DNA from: Chelativorans sp. Marseille-P2723
GTDB taxonomy: Bacteria; Pseudomonadota; Alphaproteobacteria; Rhizobiales; Rhizobiaceae
Direction: 5' to 3'
NCBI RefSeq assembly: GCF_902809845.1
Contig: NZ_CADDWI010000013.1
Location: 960,113-1,024,112 of the forward strand
DNA length: 64,000 nucleotides
The notes under the pieces were generated by a model. It saw only the letters and a program-made list of their open reading frames with translations, did not search any database and was not told where the DNA came from. Numbering within the stretch: position 1 is the stretch's first letter; each line of letters starts with the position of its first letter. Positions 44,415-54,067 of this stretch are shown piece by piece. The translations under genes were made by a program, and so were the position numbers.

Positions 44415-45886
44415 CACACGCTCTCATGCCATGTGCGCCCGTCGCGCTCGATCAACGCAATCGACGCCGAAGGACCCCAGGTTCCGGCTGTGTAGCCTTG
44501 TGGAGCCAGGCCCCTTTCTTCCCAGGCCGCAAGAATCGGGTCGATCCAACGCCAGGCGGCCTCTACCTCGTCACGGCGCATGAACAGCGTCTGGTTGCCG
44601 CGGATAACATCCATGATCAGCCGCTCATAGGCATCGGGATTGCGCACGTTGAAGGACTCGGCAAAGCTCATATCCAGCGGAACGTGCCTTAACCGCATGC
44701 CTCCGGGGCCGGGGTCCTTTATCATGAGCCACTGCTTCACCCCCTCGTCGGGCTGAAGACGGATCACAAGCTGGTTGGCATAGACATGCCCCGCCTGCTC
44801 CCCGAATATCGAATGCGGGATCGGCTTGAATTCGATGACGATTTCCGAAACGCGGCTTGCAAGGCGCTTGCCGGTCCGAAGATAGAAGGGCACGCCCGCC
44901 CATCGCCAGTTGGCAATCTCCGCCTTGATCGCGACGAATGTCTCGGTGTTGCTCACACCGCTGGGAAGCTCGTCCAGATACCCCTTCACCGCACCCCCAT
45001 TTGACGCGCCGGCGCGGTACTGGCCGCGCACGGTCATACGGTCGGCGTTGCTGGAGTCGATGGGCTTCAATGCGCGAAGCACTTTCAGCTTCTCGTCACG
45101 CACGGTATCCGCATCCAACGAAGAGGGAGCCTCCATCGCCACCAGGCAGAGAAGCTGCAACATATGATTCTGTACCATGTCCCGCAGCGCGCCTGCCTTG
45201 TCGTAGTAGTCGGCACGGCCTTCGACACCCATCGATTCGGCCACGGTGATCTGCACATGGTCCACATGCGCCGAGTTCCACAACGGCTCATACAGTGCGT
45301 TAGCAAAACGCAGTGCCATCAGGTTCTGCACCGTCTCCTTGCCGAGATAATGATCAATGCGGAATATGCGTGCTTCGTCGAAGACCCGGCCAATGACCGC
45401 GTTCACTTCATGCGCTGTTTCCAAGCTGCGGCCGATGGGCTTTTCTACGATGACGCGCGATGTCGGCGCCGCTAGGCCGTGGTTGTCTATCCTGTTGACG
45501 ATCTCGCCAAAAAGGGAAGGCGCCACCGCAAGGTAGAAGGCCCGCACGTTTGGGCTGTCGCCGATGACCGCCTTGAGGTCTTCGAAACCGCGGCCTGACG
45601 TAGCGTCGGCGGAAACGTAGAAAAGGCGCTGCAGGAAGCGCTTGAGCTCGCCTGCATCGATCTCGCTGGCTGCGACATGCGTTTCGATCGCCTCGTTGAC
45701 GAATGCGCGGTACTGCTCGTCGCTCAACTCGGAGCGGGAGGAACCGATGATCCTCGTTGATTCACTGAACTGCCCGGCGCGCTGGCGCTGATAAAGGGCC
45801 GGCAGAAGCTTGCGCTCGGCGAGGTCGCCGGTTGCTCCGAAGACCACAAGGTCGAAAGGCTCGACAGGAATCGTCTGGCTCGTCAT
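44414..45886 (-). CDS. zwf: Glucose-6-phosphate 1-dehydrogenase
   Basis: A 490-residue enzyme, first gene of the zwf-pgl-edd operon. Motifs GATGDLAERKLLPALY (NADP-binding start) and RIDHYLGKETVQNLMALRFAN (active-site His and Lys) are intact. It oxidises glucose-6-phosphate, feeding the Entner-Doudoroff pathway. It is divergent from the aldehyde dehydrogenase operon; the 207-bp gap has AT-rich stretches but no obvious repeat. Confidence 0.96.
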   Translation of the reverse strand: MTSQTIPVEPFDLVVFGATGDLAERKLLPALYQRQRAGQFSESTRIIGSSRSELSDEQYRAFVNEAIETHVAASEIDAGELKRFLQRLFYVSADATSGRGFEDLKAVIGDSPNVRAFYLAVAPSLFGEIVNRIDNHGLAAPTSRVIVEKPIGRSLETAHEVNAVIGRVFDEARIFRIDHYLGKETVQNLMALRFANALYEPLWNSAHVDHVQITVAESMGVEGRADYYDKAGALRDMVQNHMLQLLCLVAMEAPSSLDADTVRDEKLKVLRALKPIDSSNADRMTVRGQYRAGASNGGAVKGYLDELPSGVSNTETFVAIKAEIANWRWAGVPFYLRTGKRLASRVSEIVIEFKPIPHSIFGEQAGHVYANQLVIRLQPDEGVKQWLMIKDPGPGGMRLRHVPLDMSFAESFNVRNPDAYERLIMDVIRGNQTLFMRRDEVEAAWRWIDPILAAWEERGLAPQGYTAGTWGPSASIALIERDGRTWHESV

Positions 45887-46093
45887 TTTGACTCAGTTCC
45901 GGATTATACGATATGGCCGCTGCGTTTACTCTAATCGATTTAATAAAGCCAGTAGCCGAATAAGTGGCAAACATACATGAGACAGATTGAACGGCTTTTC
46001 CTGGCCTTCAACGCAGGATAGGGTTGTCGCTCTACATTACAAGCGGCGGAGGCGAGGTACCGCAGGGAAAGGATGCGCAAAAAGGTGGAACGC

Positions 46094-47572
46094 ATGGGTA
46101 GCAGCCATCTCTCCAGTTCAGTTGCTGAAGGCCGCGCATTCATGCAGGTGATCGACGGCAAGAGCCTCGATTCACTTTCGGGTAACCGGGTGGAGGTGGT
46201 TTGCCCGTCGGATGGGCGCGTCTTTGCTTCCTTTCCCGCTTCTGGCGAGGCCGACGTAGACAGCGCCGTTCAAGCCGCTCGCCGCGCCTTCAATGATGGG
46301 CCATGGAGCCGCATGCCGGCGGTGGAGCGCGGGCGTCTGATTACACGCCTGGGCCAGCTTGTGGCGGAGAATGCCGAGGAACTGGCGGCACTAGAATCGC
46401 GCGATACTGGCAAGCCTGTCCGACAGGGCAAGGCAGATGTTGCAGCGACCATGCGCTATTTCGAGTTCTATGGTGGTGCGGCCGACAAAGTGCATGGCGA
46501 CACGATCCCCTTCCTTGAAGGCTACACAGCACTCACTCTGCGCGAGCCGCATGGCGTCGTGGGGAGCATCATTCCATGGAACTACCCGTTGCAGATCCTG
46601 GCCCGCGTTGCGGGGGCGGCCCTTGCCATGGGGAACACGCTGGTTGCAAAGCCCGCTGAGGATGCCTCACTGACGGCCATCCGCATGGCAGAACTTGCCC
46701 TAGAGGCCGGCTTTCCCCCTGGCACTTTCAATGTGGTTACGGGCTACGGGAGCGAGGCAGGGGCAGCGCTCGCGGCGCACCCGATGGTCGATTACATCAC
46801 CTTTACCGGCTCGCCGGCTACTGGCACGGCCATCCAGCAGGCTGCTGCCCTCAACAATCGCGGCGTAACTATGGAGCTTGGCGGCAAATCGCCACAGATC
46901 GTTTTTGCCGATGCCGATATCGACGCGGCGCTTCCTGTGCTCGTCAGCGCCATAATCCAGAACGGCGGGCAGACCTGCTCGGCAGGTAGCCGCGTTCTCA
47001 TCCAAAGGCCGGTCTATGACAGGGTGGCGGCTGCGCTAGCGAAGCGCTTCTCCGAGATCAGTGCCGGCCCGCACTATGCGGATCTTGATCTGGGTGCCCT
47101 CATCAATCCCCGGCAAAGATCGCGGGTTGAGGGCTTCGTCCACGACGCGGAAGAGAAGGGAACGCCAGTGCTTGCGCGCGGGCGTGTCGATGCCGATGCG
47201 CCAGCGGCGGGATTCTACCATGCGCCCGTGCTTTTCGGCCCTGTCGACGCAGCATCGATGCTGGCGCAGGAGGAGGTATTCGGTCCGGTGCTTTGCCTAT
47301 TTCCATTCGAGGACGAGGCGGAAGCCATCAGCCTTGCCAATGGAACGGAGTACGGGCTTGTTGCGGGTATATGGACGCGTGACGGGGCACGCCAGCACCG
47401 CCTCGCCAAACGTGTTCGCGCAGGCCAGGTCTTCGTGAACGGCTATGGCGCCGGGGGCGGGATCGAGTTGCCCTTTGGCGGCTTTCGGAAATCCGGGCAC
47501 GGCCGGGAGAAGGGATTTGAGGCACTTTTGGGAATGTCGACCACCAAGACCGTTGTATTCAATCACGGCTAG
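46094..47572 (+). CDS. Aldehyde dehydrogenase (NAD(P)-dependent)
   Basis: A 492-residue cytosolic aldehyde dehydrogenase. The active site is complete: catalytic Glu in MELGGKSPQ, nucleophile Cys in NGGQTCSAGS, N in IPWNYPLQ and the C-terminal ELPFGGFRKSG motif. The overall pattern resembles betaine-aldehyde or gamma-aminobutyraldehyde dehydrogenases, but the substrate is uncertain. ATG 46094 is chosen over ATG 46073 because AAGGTGGAA lies upstream of the former. It is co-directional with the SDR gene 60 bp downstream. Confidence 0.88.
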   Translation: MGSSHLSSSVAEGRAFMQVIDGKSLDSLSGNRVEVVCPSDGRVFASFPASGEADVDSAVQAARRAFNDGPWSRMPAVERGRLITRLGQLVAENAEELAALESRDTGKPVRQGKADVAATMRYFEFYGGAADKVHGDTIPFLEGYTALTLREPHGVVGSIIPWNYPLQILARVAGAALAMGNTLVAKPAEDASLTAIRMAELALEAGFPPGTFNVVTGYGSEAGAALAAHPMVDYITFTGSPATGTAIQQAAALNNRGVTMELGGKSPQIVFADADIDAALPVLVSAIIQNGGQTCSAGSRVLIQRPVYDRVAAALAKRFSEISAGPHYADLDLGALINPRQRSRVEGFVHDAEEKGTPVLARGRVDADAPAAGFYHAPVLFGPVDAASMLAQEEVFGPVLCLFPFEDEAEAISLANGTEYGLVAGIWTRDGARQHRLAKRVRAGQVFVNGYGAGGGIELPFGGFRKSGHGREKGFEALLGMSTTKTVVFNHG

Positions 47573-47632
47573 GCTGCCGCAGAGAAAAGCCTTGCCTTCC
47601 ATTTTCACCAACTTTCAGAAGGAAATCCGTAA

Positions 47633-48379
47633 TTGCGGCTCAAGGACAAGGTAGCAATCATTACGGGGGCGGCCTCCGGCTTCGGGCGCGGCATGGCCAA
47701 GCGTTTTGCCGAAGAAGGAGCGAAGGTGGTCGTCGCCGATCTCAACCGCAAGGGCGCGGAAAACCTTGCTCGGGAAATCGGCTCGGCAGCGACGCCGGTT
47801 CCCGCCGACGTTTCCCGGAAGGATGACGTCGAGGACATGATAGCCACGGCAATGAATGCATTTGGCCGCATCGACATCATGGTCAACAATGCCGGTTTCA
47901 CCCACAGAAACGCCGACATGCTCAAGGTTGATGAGGAAACCTTCGATTTAATCGCCGCCGTGAACATGAAGGCGATCTATTATGCCGCTCTGGGCGTGGT
48001 GCCCATCATGGAAGAACAGGGCGGAGGCTCGATCCTGACAACCGCCTCCACGGCAGGGCTGCGGCCGCGCCCTGGGCTCACCTGGTACAATGCCTCCAAG
48101 GGTTGGGCGATCACGGCCACCAAATCGATGGCCGTGGAACTCGCTCCGAAGAAAATTCGTGTCAACTGCCTCTGCCCCGTCGCCGGAGAAACTGGAATGC
48201 TCGCCCAGTTCATGGGCGAAGACACGCCTGAGAGGCGCGCCCAGTTCCGCGCGTCCATTCCGCTTGGGCGCCTTTCCACGCCGGAGGATATTGCCAATGC
48301 GGCGCTATGGCTCGTCTCCGACGAGGCAGAATTCGTCACGGGCATCGCTCTGGAAGTGGATGGCGGCCGCAGCATCTGA
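47633..48379 (+). CDS. Short-chain dehydrogenase/reductase
   Basis: A 248-residue NAD(P)-dependent oxidoreductase. Cofactor motif TGAASGFGRG, the NNAG segment, the active-site Ser in TTASTAG and the YxxxK motif YNASK are present; the C-terminus ends GIALEVDGGRSI, as in FabG-like SDRs. TTG at 47633 is the likely start, behind AGAAGGAAATCC. It is 60 bp after the aldehyde dehydrogenase, suggesting one catabolic unit that works on an alcohol/aldehyde or hydroxyacid; the substrate cannot be told. Confidence 0.88.
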   Translation: MRLKDKVAIITGAASGFGRGMAKRFAEEGAKVVVADLNRKGAENLAREIGSAATPVPADVSRKDDVEDMIATAMNAFGRIDIMVNNAGFTHRNADMLKVDEETFDLIAAVNMKAIYYAALGVVPIMEEQGGGSILTTASTAGLRPRPGLTWYNASKGWAITATKSMAVELAPKKIRVNCLCPVAGETGMLAQFMGEDTPERRAQFRASIPLGRLSTPEDIANAALWLVSDEAEFVTGIALEVDGGRSI

Positions 48380-48741
48380 TGAGCCGGCCATAAGCTTTGA
48401 CGAAGCGCGATCTCGCTTTCCTCTGGCTTGATGCAAGCATTCAAGAAGTTAGCCAAAGCAGTAAAATATTGGCGGATGCAATCGGTCGCCGCGTTCTCCG
48501 GATTGCAGGAAAGCACCAAAATCAGGCCCGGTCCTGCACGCTCCACAAAGCTGTTCCTCTATTCTGAAGGCGCTCCTTGCGCCCGTCGATGGTCCTTGAG
48601 GGGTTTGATTGGCCCGCCTGGCCCTCATGCCGCATCAAACGGTGGATTTAATATTCTGTCATTTCCTCGCTTCTATCCCGGAGATTAACCATGCATTAAC
48701 CATGGTTCGCATAACCCTTGAGCAACCAAAAATTAACGAAG
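48380..48741. other. Gap upstream of minC, no convincing gene
   Basis: The 362-bp stretch carries a candidate 86-residue reading frame (48428-48688) without recognisable features and no strong ribosome site. A short inverted pair AAGCG/CGCTT near 48403-48418 is a weak end for the SDR transcript. Its right end holds a CtrA box. Confidence 0.5.
48685..48700. promoter_or_regulatory. Perfect CtrA box upstream of minCDE
   Basis: TTAACCATGCATTAAC fits the alphaproteobacterial CtrA consensus TTAA-N7-TTAAC exactly, 42-57 bp before the minC ATG and followed by an AACCATGGTT palindrome (48698-48707). CtrA control of min genes is reported in Sinorhizobium and Brucella (recalled). Confidence 0.75.
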
Positions 48742-49482
48742 ATGACCAAAGTGCTAACCACCAGCCGTCCAATCCGTCTCAAAGGCCGTTCCTTTCTTGC
48801 GCTCGTGCTGACACCGGAGCTTCCTTTGGGTGACTGGCTGATGCGGCTCGACGATCTGGCAAATCGCTCGGCCGGCTTCTTCCTGCGCCGGCCCATCGTC
48901 CTCGATGTCGAAGGCTTGGAAGTCAGCAGGCACGAGCTGAAGGCGTTCATCGACGAGCTAGCCCTTCGGAACGTGCGCGTCATCGGCATTGAAGGAGCAA
49001 GGGCCTCTTTGCTTGGACCGGATATGCCGCCCGCTATGTCCGGCGGCCAGCCCGCTCCAGATTTCGAAGCACCCGTCCCGGAACCGGCGATTGAGAAGCC
49101 GGAAGCGGAACCTGTGCCTGCCGTCCAGGCGGAGCCGCAGCCCATCAGGCCGGTGCCCTCACTGATCATCGATCAGCCGGTGCGCTCTGGCCAGTCGATA
49201 ATCTTCCCGGAGGGAGACATCACCATTGTCGCCTCTGTTGCATCCGGTGCGGAGATCATCGCCGGAGGCTCCATTCATGTTTACGGCGCGCTCCGCGGAA
49301 GGGCGATGGCTGGCTCTATGGGCAATGCCGAAGCGCGCATTTTCTGCAGCAAGCTGGAAGCGGAGCTCCTCGCGATCGACGGTCTTTACAAGACCGCCGA
49401 AGACATTGAGCCACAGCTTCGCGGGCGCGCGGTTCATCTTTGGCTTGAAGGTGACACGATCAAGACAAGTACACTCAATTAA
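48742..49482 (+). CDS. minC: Septum site-determining protein MinC
   Basis: A 246-residue inhibitor of FtsZ polymerisation. The N-terminal domain (about 1-105) is followed by a Pro/Glu-rich linker and the C-terminal beta-helix (DIVASVASGAEIIAGGSIHVYGALRGRAMAG pattern; here TIVASVASGAEIIAGGSIHV and GALRGRAMAG), which binds MinD. ATG 48742 gives MTKVLTTSRP; TTG 48718 is also in frame. Gene order minC-minD-minE is standard. Confidence 0.95.
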   Translation: MTKVLTTSRPIRLKGRSFLALVLTPELPLGDWLMRLDDLANRSAGFFLRRPIVLDVEGLEVSRHELKAFIDELALRNVRVIGIEGARASLLGPDMPPAMSGGQPAPDFEAPVPEPAIEKPEAEPVPAVQAEPQPIRPVPSLIIDQPVRSGQSIIFPEGDITIVASVASGAEIIAGGSIHVYGALRGRAMAGSMGNAEARIFCSKLEAELLAIDGLYKTAEDIEPQLRGRAVHLWLEGDTIKTSTLN

Positions 49483-49511
49483 CGCGGCGGGCAGGCAGAC
49501 AGGAGATGCGG

Positions 49512-50327
49512 ATGGGAAAGGTAGTTGTTGTAACATCGGGTAAGGGGGGCGTCGGAAAGACAACTTCGGCTGCCGCTCTAGGGGCTGCCCTGGCGCAGCG
49601 GAATGAGAAGACGGTTGTCGTCGATTTCGACGTCGGCCTGCGGAACCTTGATCTTGTCATGGGTGCTGAAAGGCGCGTCGTCTATGACCTCGTCAATGTC
49701 ATCCGCGGCGAGGCAAAGCTGCCACAAGCGCTCATCCGTGACAAGCGGCTGGAGACGCTTTACCTGCTCCCGGCCTCGCAAACGCGGGACAAGGACAATC
49801 TTACGGCGCAAGGCGTAGAGCGGGTAATTGCCGCCCTGCGGAAGAACTTCGATTGGATTATTTGTGATAGTCCCGCGGGGATTGAACGCGGCGCGACGCT
49901 GGCGATGCGCTATGCCGATGTTGCCGTGGTCGTTACCAATCCGGAAGTGTCCTCCGTACGCGACTCCGACCGCATCATCGGGCTCATCGACGCGAAAACG
50001 CTCAAGGCCGAGCGCGGCGAGACCATGGACAAGCACCTGCTTCTTACCCGCTATGAGCCCAACAGGGCCGAACGGGGAGACATGCTGAGCGTAGAAGACG
50101 TCCTGGAAATCCTGTCTATCCCCTTGCTTGGCATCGTGCCTGAAAGCATGGATGTGCTGCGCGCTTCCAACCTGGGTACGCCGGTCACGCTTGCCGATGC
50201 CCAAAGCGCGCCGGCACAGGCTTATTTCCAGGCTGCGCGCCGGCTGGCCGGCGAGGACGTGCCCATCACCATTCCGGGCGAAAAGCGCGGCTTGCTCGGC
50301 AAGCTTTTCGGATGGAGGGCTGCATGA
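49512..50327 (+). CDS. minD: Septum site-determining ATPase MinD
   Basis: A 271-residue ParA-like ATPase which recruits MinC to the membrane. The deviant Walker A is [11 protein letters not shown], and switch motifs FDVGLRNLD and [10 protein letters not shown] are intact. The C-terminal amphipathic helix is near [14 protein letters not shown], the membrane-targeting sequence. ATG 49512 is preferred, as GGAG is 7 bases before it; ATG 49506 lies just upstream. The stop overlaps the minE start as ATGA. Confidence 0.97.
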   Translation: MGKVVVVTSGKGGVGKTTSAAALGAALAQRNEKTVVVDFDVGLRNLDLVMGAERRVVYDLVNVIRGEAKLPQALIRDKRLETLYLLPASQTRDKDNLTAQGVERVIAALRKNFDWIICDSPAGIERGATLAMRYADVAVVVTNPEVSSVRDSDRIIGLIDAKTLKAERGETMDKHLLLTRYEPNRAERGDMLSVEDVLEILSIPLLGIVPESMDVLRASNLGTPVTLADAQSAPAQAYFQAARRLAGEDVPITIPGEKRGLLGKLFGWRAA

Positions 50328-50587
50328 AGATCTTCAGCCTGTTCGCAAAGAAAGCTTCGGCTCCCACCGCTCGGGAGAGACTACAGGTCCTGCTGGCACA
50401 TGAACGCTCATCGGTCGGTGAATCAGACCTCGTAGCGCGTCTGCGAGAGGAGATTCTGGCTGTGATCGCCAAGCACGTGAAGGTCGATGGCGAAAAGGTC
50501 AAGATAAAGATGGACCGCGGAGACCAGGTCTCCACCCTGGAAATCGATGTCGAGATTCCACTGAAAGAAAAGGTTGGAGCAACCTGA
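50324..50587 (+). CDS. minE: Cell division topological specificity factor MinE
   Basis: An 87-residue protein. The N-terminal amphipathic helix ([10 protein letters not shown]) and the anti-MinCD segment [14 protein letters not shown] are followed by the topological-specificity domain [25 protein letters not shown]. It stimulates MinD ATPase and drives pole oscillation. The start overlaps the minD stop; GGATGGAGGG precedes it. A small protein gene with its own strong ribosome site follows at 50633. Confidence 0.96.
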   Translation: MKIFSLFAKKASAPTARERLQVLLAHERSSVGESDLVARLREEILAVIAKHVKVDGEKVKIKMDRGDQVSTLEIDVEIPLKEKVGAT

Positions 50588-50632
50588 CTGTTTACCACGA
50601 GCATTCCGCCGAGCACAAAAGGAGGAAACCGC

Positions 50633-50842
50633 ATGACCCGTGTTGAACTTCTGGATCGGCTTCGGGAACTCCAGAGCATGGACGAGTTCAAGGGACGCGA
50701 TATCACAACCATCAGCGCGTTGCTTTCCAACAAGGCGCTCGCCGATCACATCAAGGTTTGTGAGAACGCCGTCAGCAGTTCAGCCCGCTCTTCGCCACGG
50801 GGCGAGGATGCAAAGGCCAGCGGTCACGCAGCGGCCAACTGA
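50633..50842 (+). CDS. 69-residue protein after minE, unknown function
   Basis: Start ATG 50633 has an excellent AAAGGAGGAAAC site, 45 bp after the minE stop. The protein MTRVELLDRLRELQSMDEF... is helical, with a leucine-patterned helix in the first 30 residues and a Ser/Ala/Arg-rich tail. No signal or membrane segment is seen. It may be part of the min transcript. Not recognised. Confidence 0.65.
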   Translation: MTRVELLDRLRELQSMDEFKGRDITTISALLSNKALADHIKVCENAVSSSARSSPRGEDAKASGHAAAN

Positions 50843-51004
50843 TCCGTTGCATTGATCTTCGACCGGCAGTGACATTGTCCAGCCGCGCTTACAGCCAGGA
50901 CGTTGGCGAAAGGCGCCAGCCAATGTTTGCAGAAAGCACGGAGCGCGTGCAATCGCTGACAACAACGTGCTTGCGGACCCGCAGGCGGTCGGTGGCGACT
51001 TGTC

Positions 51005-51922
51005 TCAAGCGGCTGCCTGCAGGCCGTCCATGGTGAAGCCCATGTCCATGATCTGCTTGACGAGGCTGGCGCGCTGGACTTCGTCCAATCCTACAAGTGG
51101 AGGCAGCACGCGGTGCCAGTTCGCATCTTCGCGGAAATGCGCGACAACCGTTTTCAGCGCCTGAATCATGGGATAGCTCTGGATCACCCCGCGTAGCGCG
51201 CTCGCTTGCTCCTGCCATTCCCCCGCATCCGCGCTTTGCCATTCGCGGCAGAGCGTTGCGAGCGTGCCGGGATTGATGTTGCAGGTGGCGGAAATCACGC
51301 CTGCGCCTCCCAGCTCCAGTGCTTCCTTCAACCGCGATTCGTTGCCGCAGAAGATGCCCCAACCGGGAAAGCGATCGAGTATGGCGCGCGTGTGCTCCCA
51401 GTTGCCCGATGAGTCCTTAATGCCAGCGATGGTGCCCGGATACGCCGTGATCAGCCGCTCGATTAGGTTCTCGGAAAAGCCCACCTGCGCAACCGGCGGA
51501 ATGTGGTACAGGTAGATGCGCAGGCGCTCATCCCCCACGCCATCGATCACCGCGCTAACATAGGAAAAAAGCCCTTCGTCGCTCACATCCTTGTAGTAGA
51601 AGGGCGGCAGCATGAGCACGCCGCCACAGCCAAGCTTCGCGGCGTGGCGGCTAAGCTTCACCGTGTCGGCTAACGCGCAGGTCCCCGTTCCAGGCATCAT
51701 GCGGGCAGGTGGCAGCCCTTCACTGACCAGATGATCGAGCAGGGTAACTTTGTCATCGACGCCAAGAGAATTACCCTCGCTGTTCGTCCCGAATACTGCC
51801 AGCCCGCAATCTTGGCTGATGAGCCAGCGGCAATGCTCCGTAAGCCTTCGCGCGTCAGGGCGATTATCCTTTGTGATCGGAGTAAGGACGGGCGCCAACG
51901 CGCCCTTCAAGGTGTGTGGCAT
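51005..51922 (-). CDS. DapA/N-acetylneuraminate-lyase-family aldolase
   Basis: A 305-residue TIM-barrel protein. The Tyr of YLYHIPP and the Schiff-base Lys of AGIKDSSGNW are present, with NSEGNS near the N-terminus, as in dihydrodipicolinate synthase/NAL relatives. The GTNSEGNSL motif replaces the GTTGE of true DapA, so it probably acts on another keto acid such as a sugar acid or hydroxyproline derivative. It is alone on the minus strand next to the min operon, divergent from panB, so its pathway cannot be told. Confidence 0.8.
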   Translation of the reverse strand: MPHTLKGALAPVLTPITKDNRPDARRLTEHCRWLISQDCGLAVFGTNSEGNSLGVDDKVTLLDHLVSEGLPPARMMPGTGTCALADTVKLSRHAAKLGCGGVLMLPPFYYKDVSDEGLFSYVSAVIDGVGDERLRIYLYHIPPVAQVGFSENLIERLITAYPGTIAGIKDSSGNWEHTRAILDRFPGWGIFCGNESRLKEALELGGAGVISATCNINPGTLATLCREWQSADAGEWQEQASALRGVIQSYPMIQALKTVVAHFREDANWHRVLPPLVGLDEVQRASLVKQIMDMGFTMDGLQAAA

Positions 51923-52157
51923 GACAGCTACTCGTACGTGCGTTTAGTCTCAAATCCTATTATTGCGCAGGTCGGGAGGGGGGAGAACCGGAATTGGCTC
52001 GGGAAGCTGAATTAAGGCGGCCTTTCCCGCGCCAAGGGCGACAACGACGGAGCGAGAGCTCGCGACGTGATGTTTCTGCTGCATTGCAAATTTATCTTCG
52101 CACATGCACAAATTTATGGCAGACCCTGATGAAAGGTTGAGTTGTGGAGGAAGTGCC

Positions 52158-52970
52158 ATGAGCGTAGCAAGACGAACGGGAGCGATCACACCGCGTGATA
52201 TTTCGGCTGCCAAGGGCAGCACGCCGCTTGTATGCCTGACAGCCTACACGACTCCAGTCGCCAGACTCGTCGATCCCGATTGCGACGTCGTGTTGGTAGG
52301 TGACAGCGTTGGAATGGTGCTGCATGGCCTCTCCTCCACGCTGGGCGTAACGCTGGAAATGATGATCATGCACGGAAAGGCTGTCCGCCGCGGCCTTGAG
52401 CGCGCTCTGATGGTGGTCGATATGCCGTTCGGCTCCTATGAGGAGGGGCCGGAGCAGGCAATGCGCAACGCCGCCCGGCTGATGGCGGAAACGGAATGTG
52501 CCGCGGTCAAGATCGAAGGCGGCGAGACCATGGCCGAGACCATCCGCTTCCTCAGCGAGCGAGGGGTGCCAGTCATGGCGCATGTGGGCCTCACACCGCA
52601 AGCTGTGAACGCGCTAGGAGGTTACCGGGTGCAGGGCAAGGGCCTTGAAGCTGAGCGCATCCGGCGGGACGCGTTAGCGGTAGCCGAGGCGGGCGCTTTT
52701 TCCGTTGTACTCGAAAAGGTGCCCGAGACGCTTGCCCGACGCATCACCGAAGACGTTGCGATCCCGACCATAGGCATCGGCGCTTCACCGGCTTGTGACG
52801 GACAGATCCTGGTGGTGGACGACATGCTCGGTATGTTTACCGATTTCCGCCCTAAATTCGTCAAGCGCTATGCGGAACTGGCCAAGCAGGCGGAAACAGC
52901 GGTCAAGTCCTATGCGCAGGAGGTGCGGGAGCGCCGGTTTCCCGCGCCTGAGCATGTTTTCGGCGAATAG
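52158..52970 (+). CDS. panB: 3-methyl-2-oxobutanoate hydroxymethyltransferase
   Basis: A 270-residue cytosolic enzyme, first step of pantothenate synthesis. Motifs [13 protein letters not shown], the MIMHGKAV stretch, DMPFGSYE and KIEGGETMA carry metal and substrate ligands; [14 protein letters not shown] near the end is family-typical. ATG 52158 ([10 protein letters not shown]), behind GTGGAGGA, fits the family; the frame extends 54 bp upstream. panC starts 28 bp after the stop. Confidence 0.95.
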   Translation: MSVARRTGAITPRDISAAKGSTPLVCLTAYTTPVARLVDPDCDVVLVGDSVGMVLHGLSSTLGVTLEMMIMHGKAVRRGLERALMVVDMPFGSYEEGPEQAMRNAARLMAETECAAVKIEGGETMAETIRFLSERGVPVMAHVGLTPQAVNALGGYRVQGKGLEAERIRRDALAVAEAGAFSVVLEKVPETLARRITEDVAIPTIGIGASPACDGQILVVDDMLGMFTDFRPKFVKRYAELAKQAETAVKSYAQEVRERRFPAPEHVFGE

Positions 52971-52998
52971 CCAGAAATCCTGAACGGAGGAAAGCGGC

Positions 52999-53910
52999 AT
53001 GAAGATTCCGGTCATCCGCACGGTAAAAGAACTGAGGGCAACCACGGCGGAATGGAGAAAAGACGGCCTCAGCGTGGCCGTGGTTCCGACGATGGGTGCG
53101 CTTCATGAAGGCCATCTGAGCCTCGTCCGAGCGGCGCGCGAACGGGCGGACCGGGTAATCGTCACACTGTTCATCAACCCAAAACAGTTCAACAGCACGG
53201 ACGATCTGGCGGCCTACCCCCGCAAGGAAGAGGAAGATGCGGCGAAGCTCGCTCCGCTCGGCGCACATATCCTTTTTGCACCAAATGCGGATGAGATGTA
53301 CCCGGAGGGCTTTGCAACCACTGTTTCGGTGGGCGGTGTCAGTGAGGGGCTTTGCGGCGCCTTTCGTCCCGGCCATTTCGATGGCGTGGCGACCGTGGTG
53401 ACCAAGCTCTTTCTGCAGACCGGGGCGGATCTTGCCTTCTTCGGCGAAAAGGATTTCCAGCAGCTTCATGTGGTCCGCAGGCTCGCGCGTGACCTCGATA
53501 TTCCGGTGGAGATCGTAGCCTGCCCGACGATACGGGAGGAGGACGGTTTGGCAATGTCCTCGCGCAACGGGCGGCTTTCCGCTGCGGAGCGGAAGGCGGC
53601 TCCGCGGATAGCGCAGATCCTCTTCGAGACGGCCGCGCAGATTACCGCAGGTTCATCCGTTGAAAAGGCGCTTGCAGACGCCAACAATGCTCTGTTGGCT
53701 GCGGGTTGCCAGCAGGTGGAATATCTGGAATTGCGGGCGGATGACGATCTTGCACCGCTTGCCGAAGCGACACGCCCGGCAAGGCTGCTCGTTGCCGCCT
53801 GGCTTGGCGGAACACGCCTCATCGACAATGTGGAAGTGGCTCCCGTGCAAGATGCCGCCGGTGCATTGGGCGAAAAAGAAAGATCGGGAACATTGCGGGC
53901 CGTCGCCTGA
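52999..53910 (+). CDS. panC: Pantothenate synthetase
   Basis: A 303-residue ligase joining pantoate and beta-alanine. ATP-binding features are present: PTMGALHEGHLSLV (HxGH motif), NPKQF, FFGEKDFQQL and SSRNGRLSAAERK. It forms a two-gene panBC operon, start 52999 after GGAGG. The C-terminal 30 residues extend slightly past the usual end (AGALGEKERSGTLRAVA). No panD or panE is adjacent. Confidence 0.95.
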   Translation: MKIPVIRTVKELRATTAEWRKDGLSVAVVPTMGALHEGHLSLVRAARERADRVIVTLFINPKQFNSTDDLAAYPRKEEEDAAKLAPLGAHILFAPNADEMYPEGFATTVSVGGVSEGLCGAFRPGHFDGVATVVTKLFLQTGADLAFFGEKDFQQLHVVRRLARDLDIPVEIVACPTIREEDGLAMSSRNGRLSAAERKAAPRIAQILFETAAQITAGSSVEKALADANNALLAAGCQQVEYLELRADDDLAPLAEATRPARLLVAAWLGGTRLIDNVEVAPVQDAAGALGEKERSGTLRAVA

Positions 53911-54016
53911 AGCCAGACGCAAACCGGCCGGATAACAGCCTGCTTAGGAGGAAATCCCCGGAACCGTTGATCCACAAGGCTCCGTTGGGGAACCGCTGTG
54001 CTGAAGATTGACGTTC

Positions 54017-54041
54017 GATGCATCTGATACAATCATGCATC
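54017..54041. repeat. Inverted repeat upstream of sapC
   Basis: GATGCAT (54017-54023) and ATGCATC (54035-54041) flank an 11-base AT-rich spacer, with CTGAT/ATCAG nested inside; it ends 27 bp before the SapC start and could be an operator. Confidence 0.4.
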
Positions 54042-54067
54042 AGAAACGAAGGGCACAGGGGAATTTG

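Noticed and set aside
48428..48688. Possible 86-residue gene upstream of minC
   Set aside because: No ribosome site of quality, no recognised motif and poor composition in its second half; kept only as a note.
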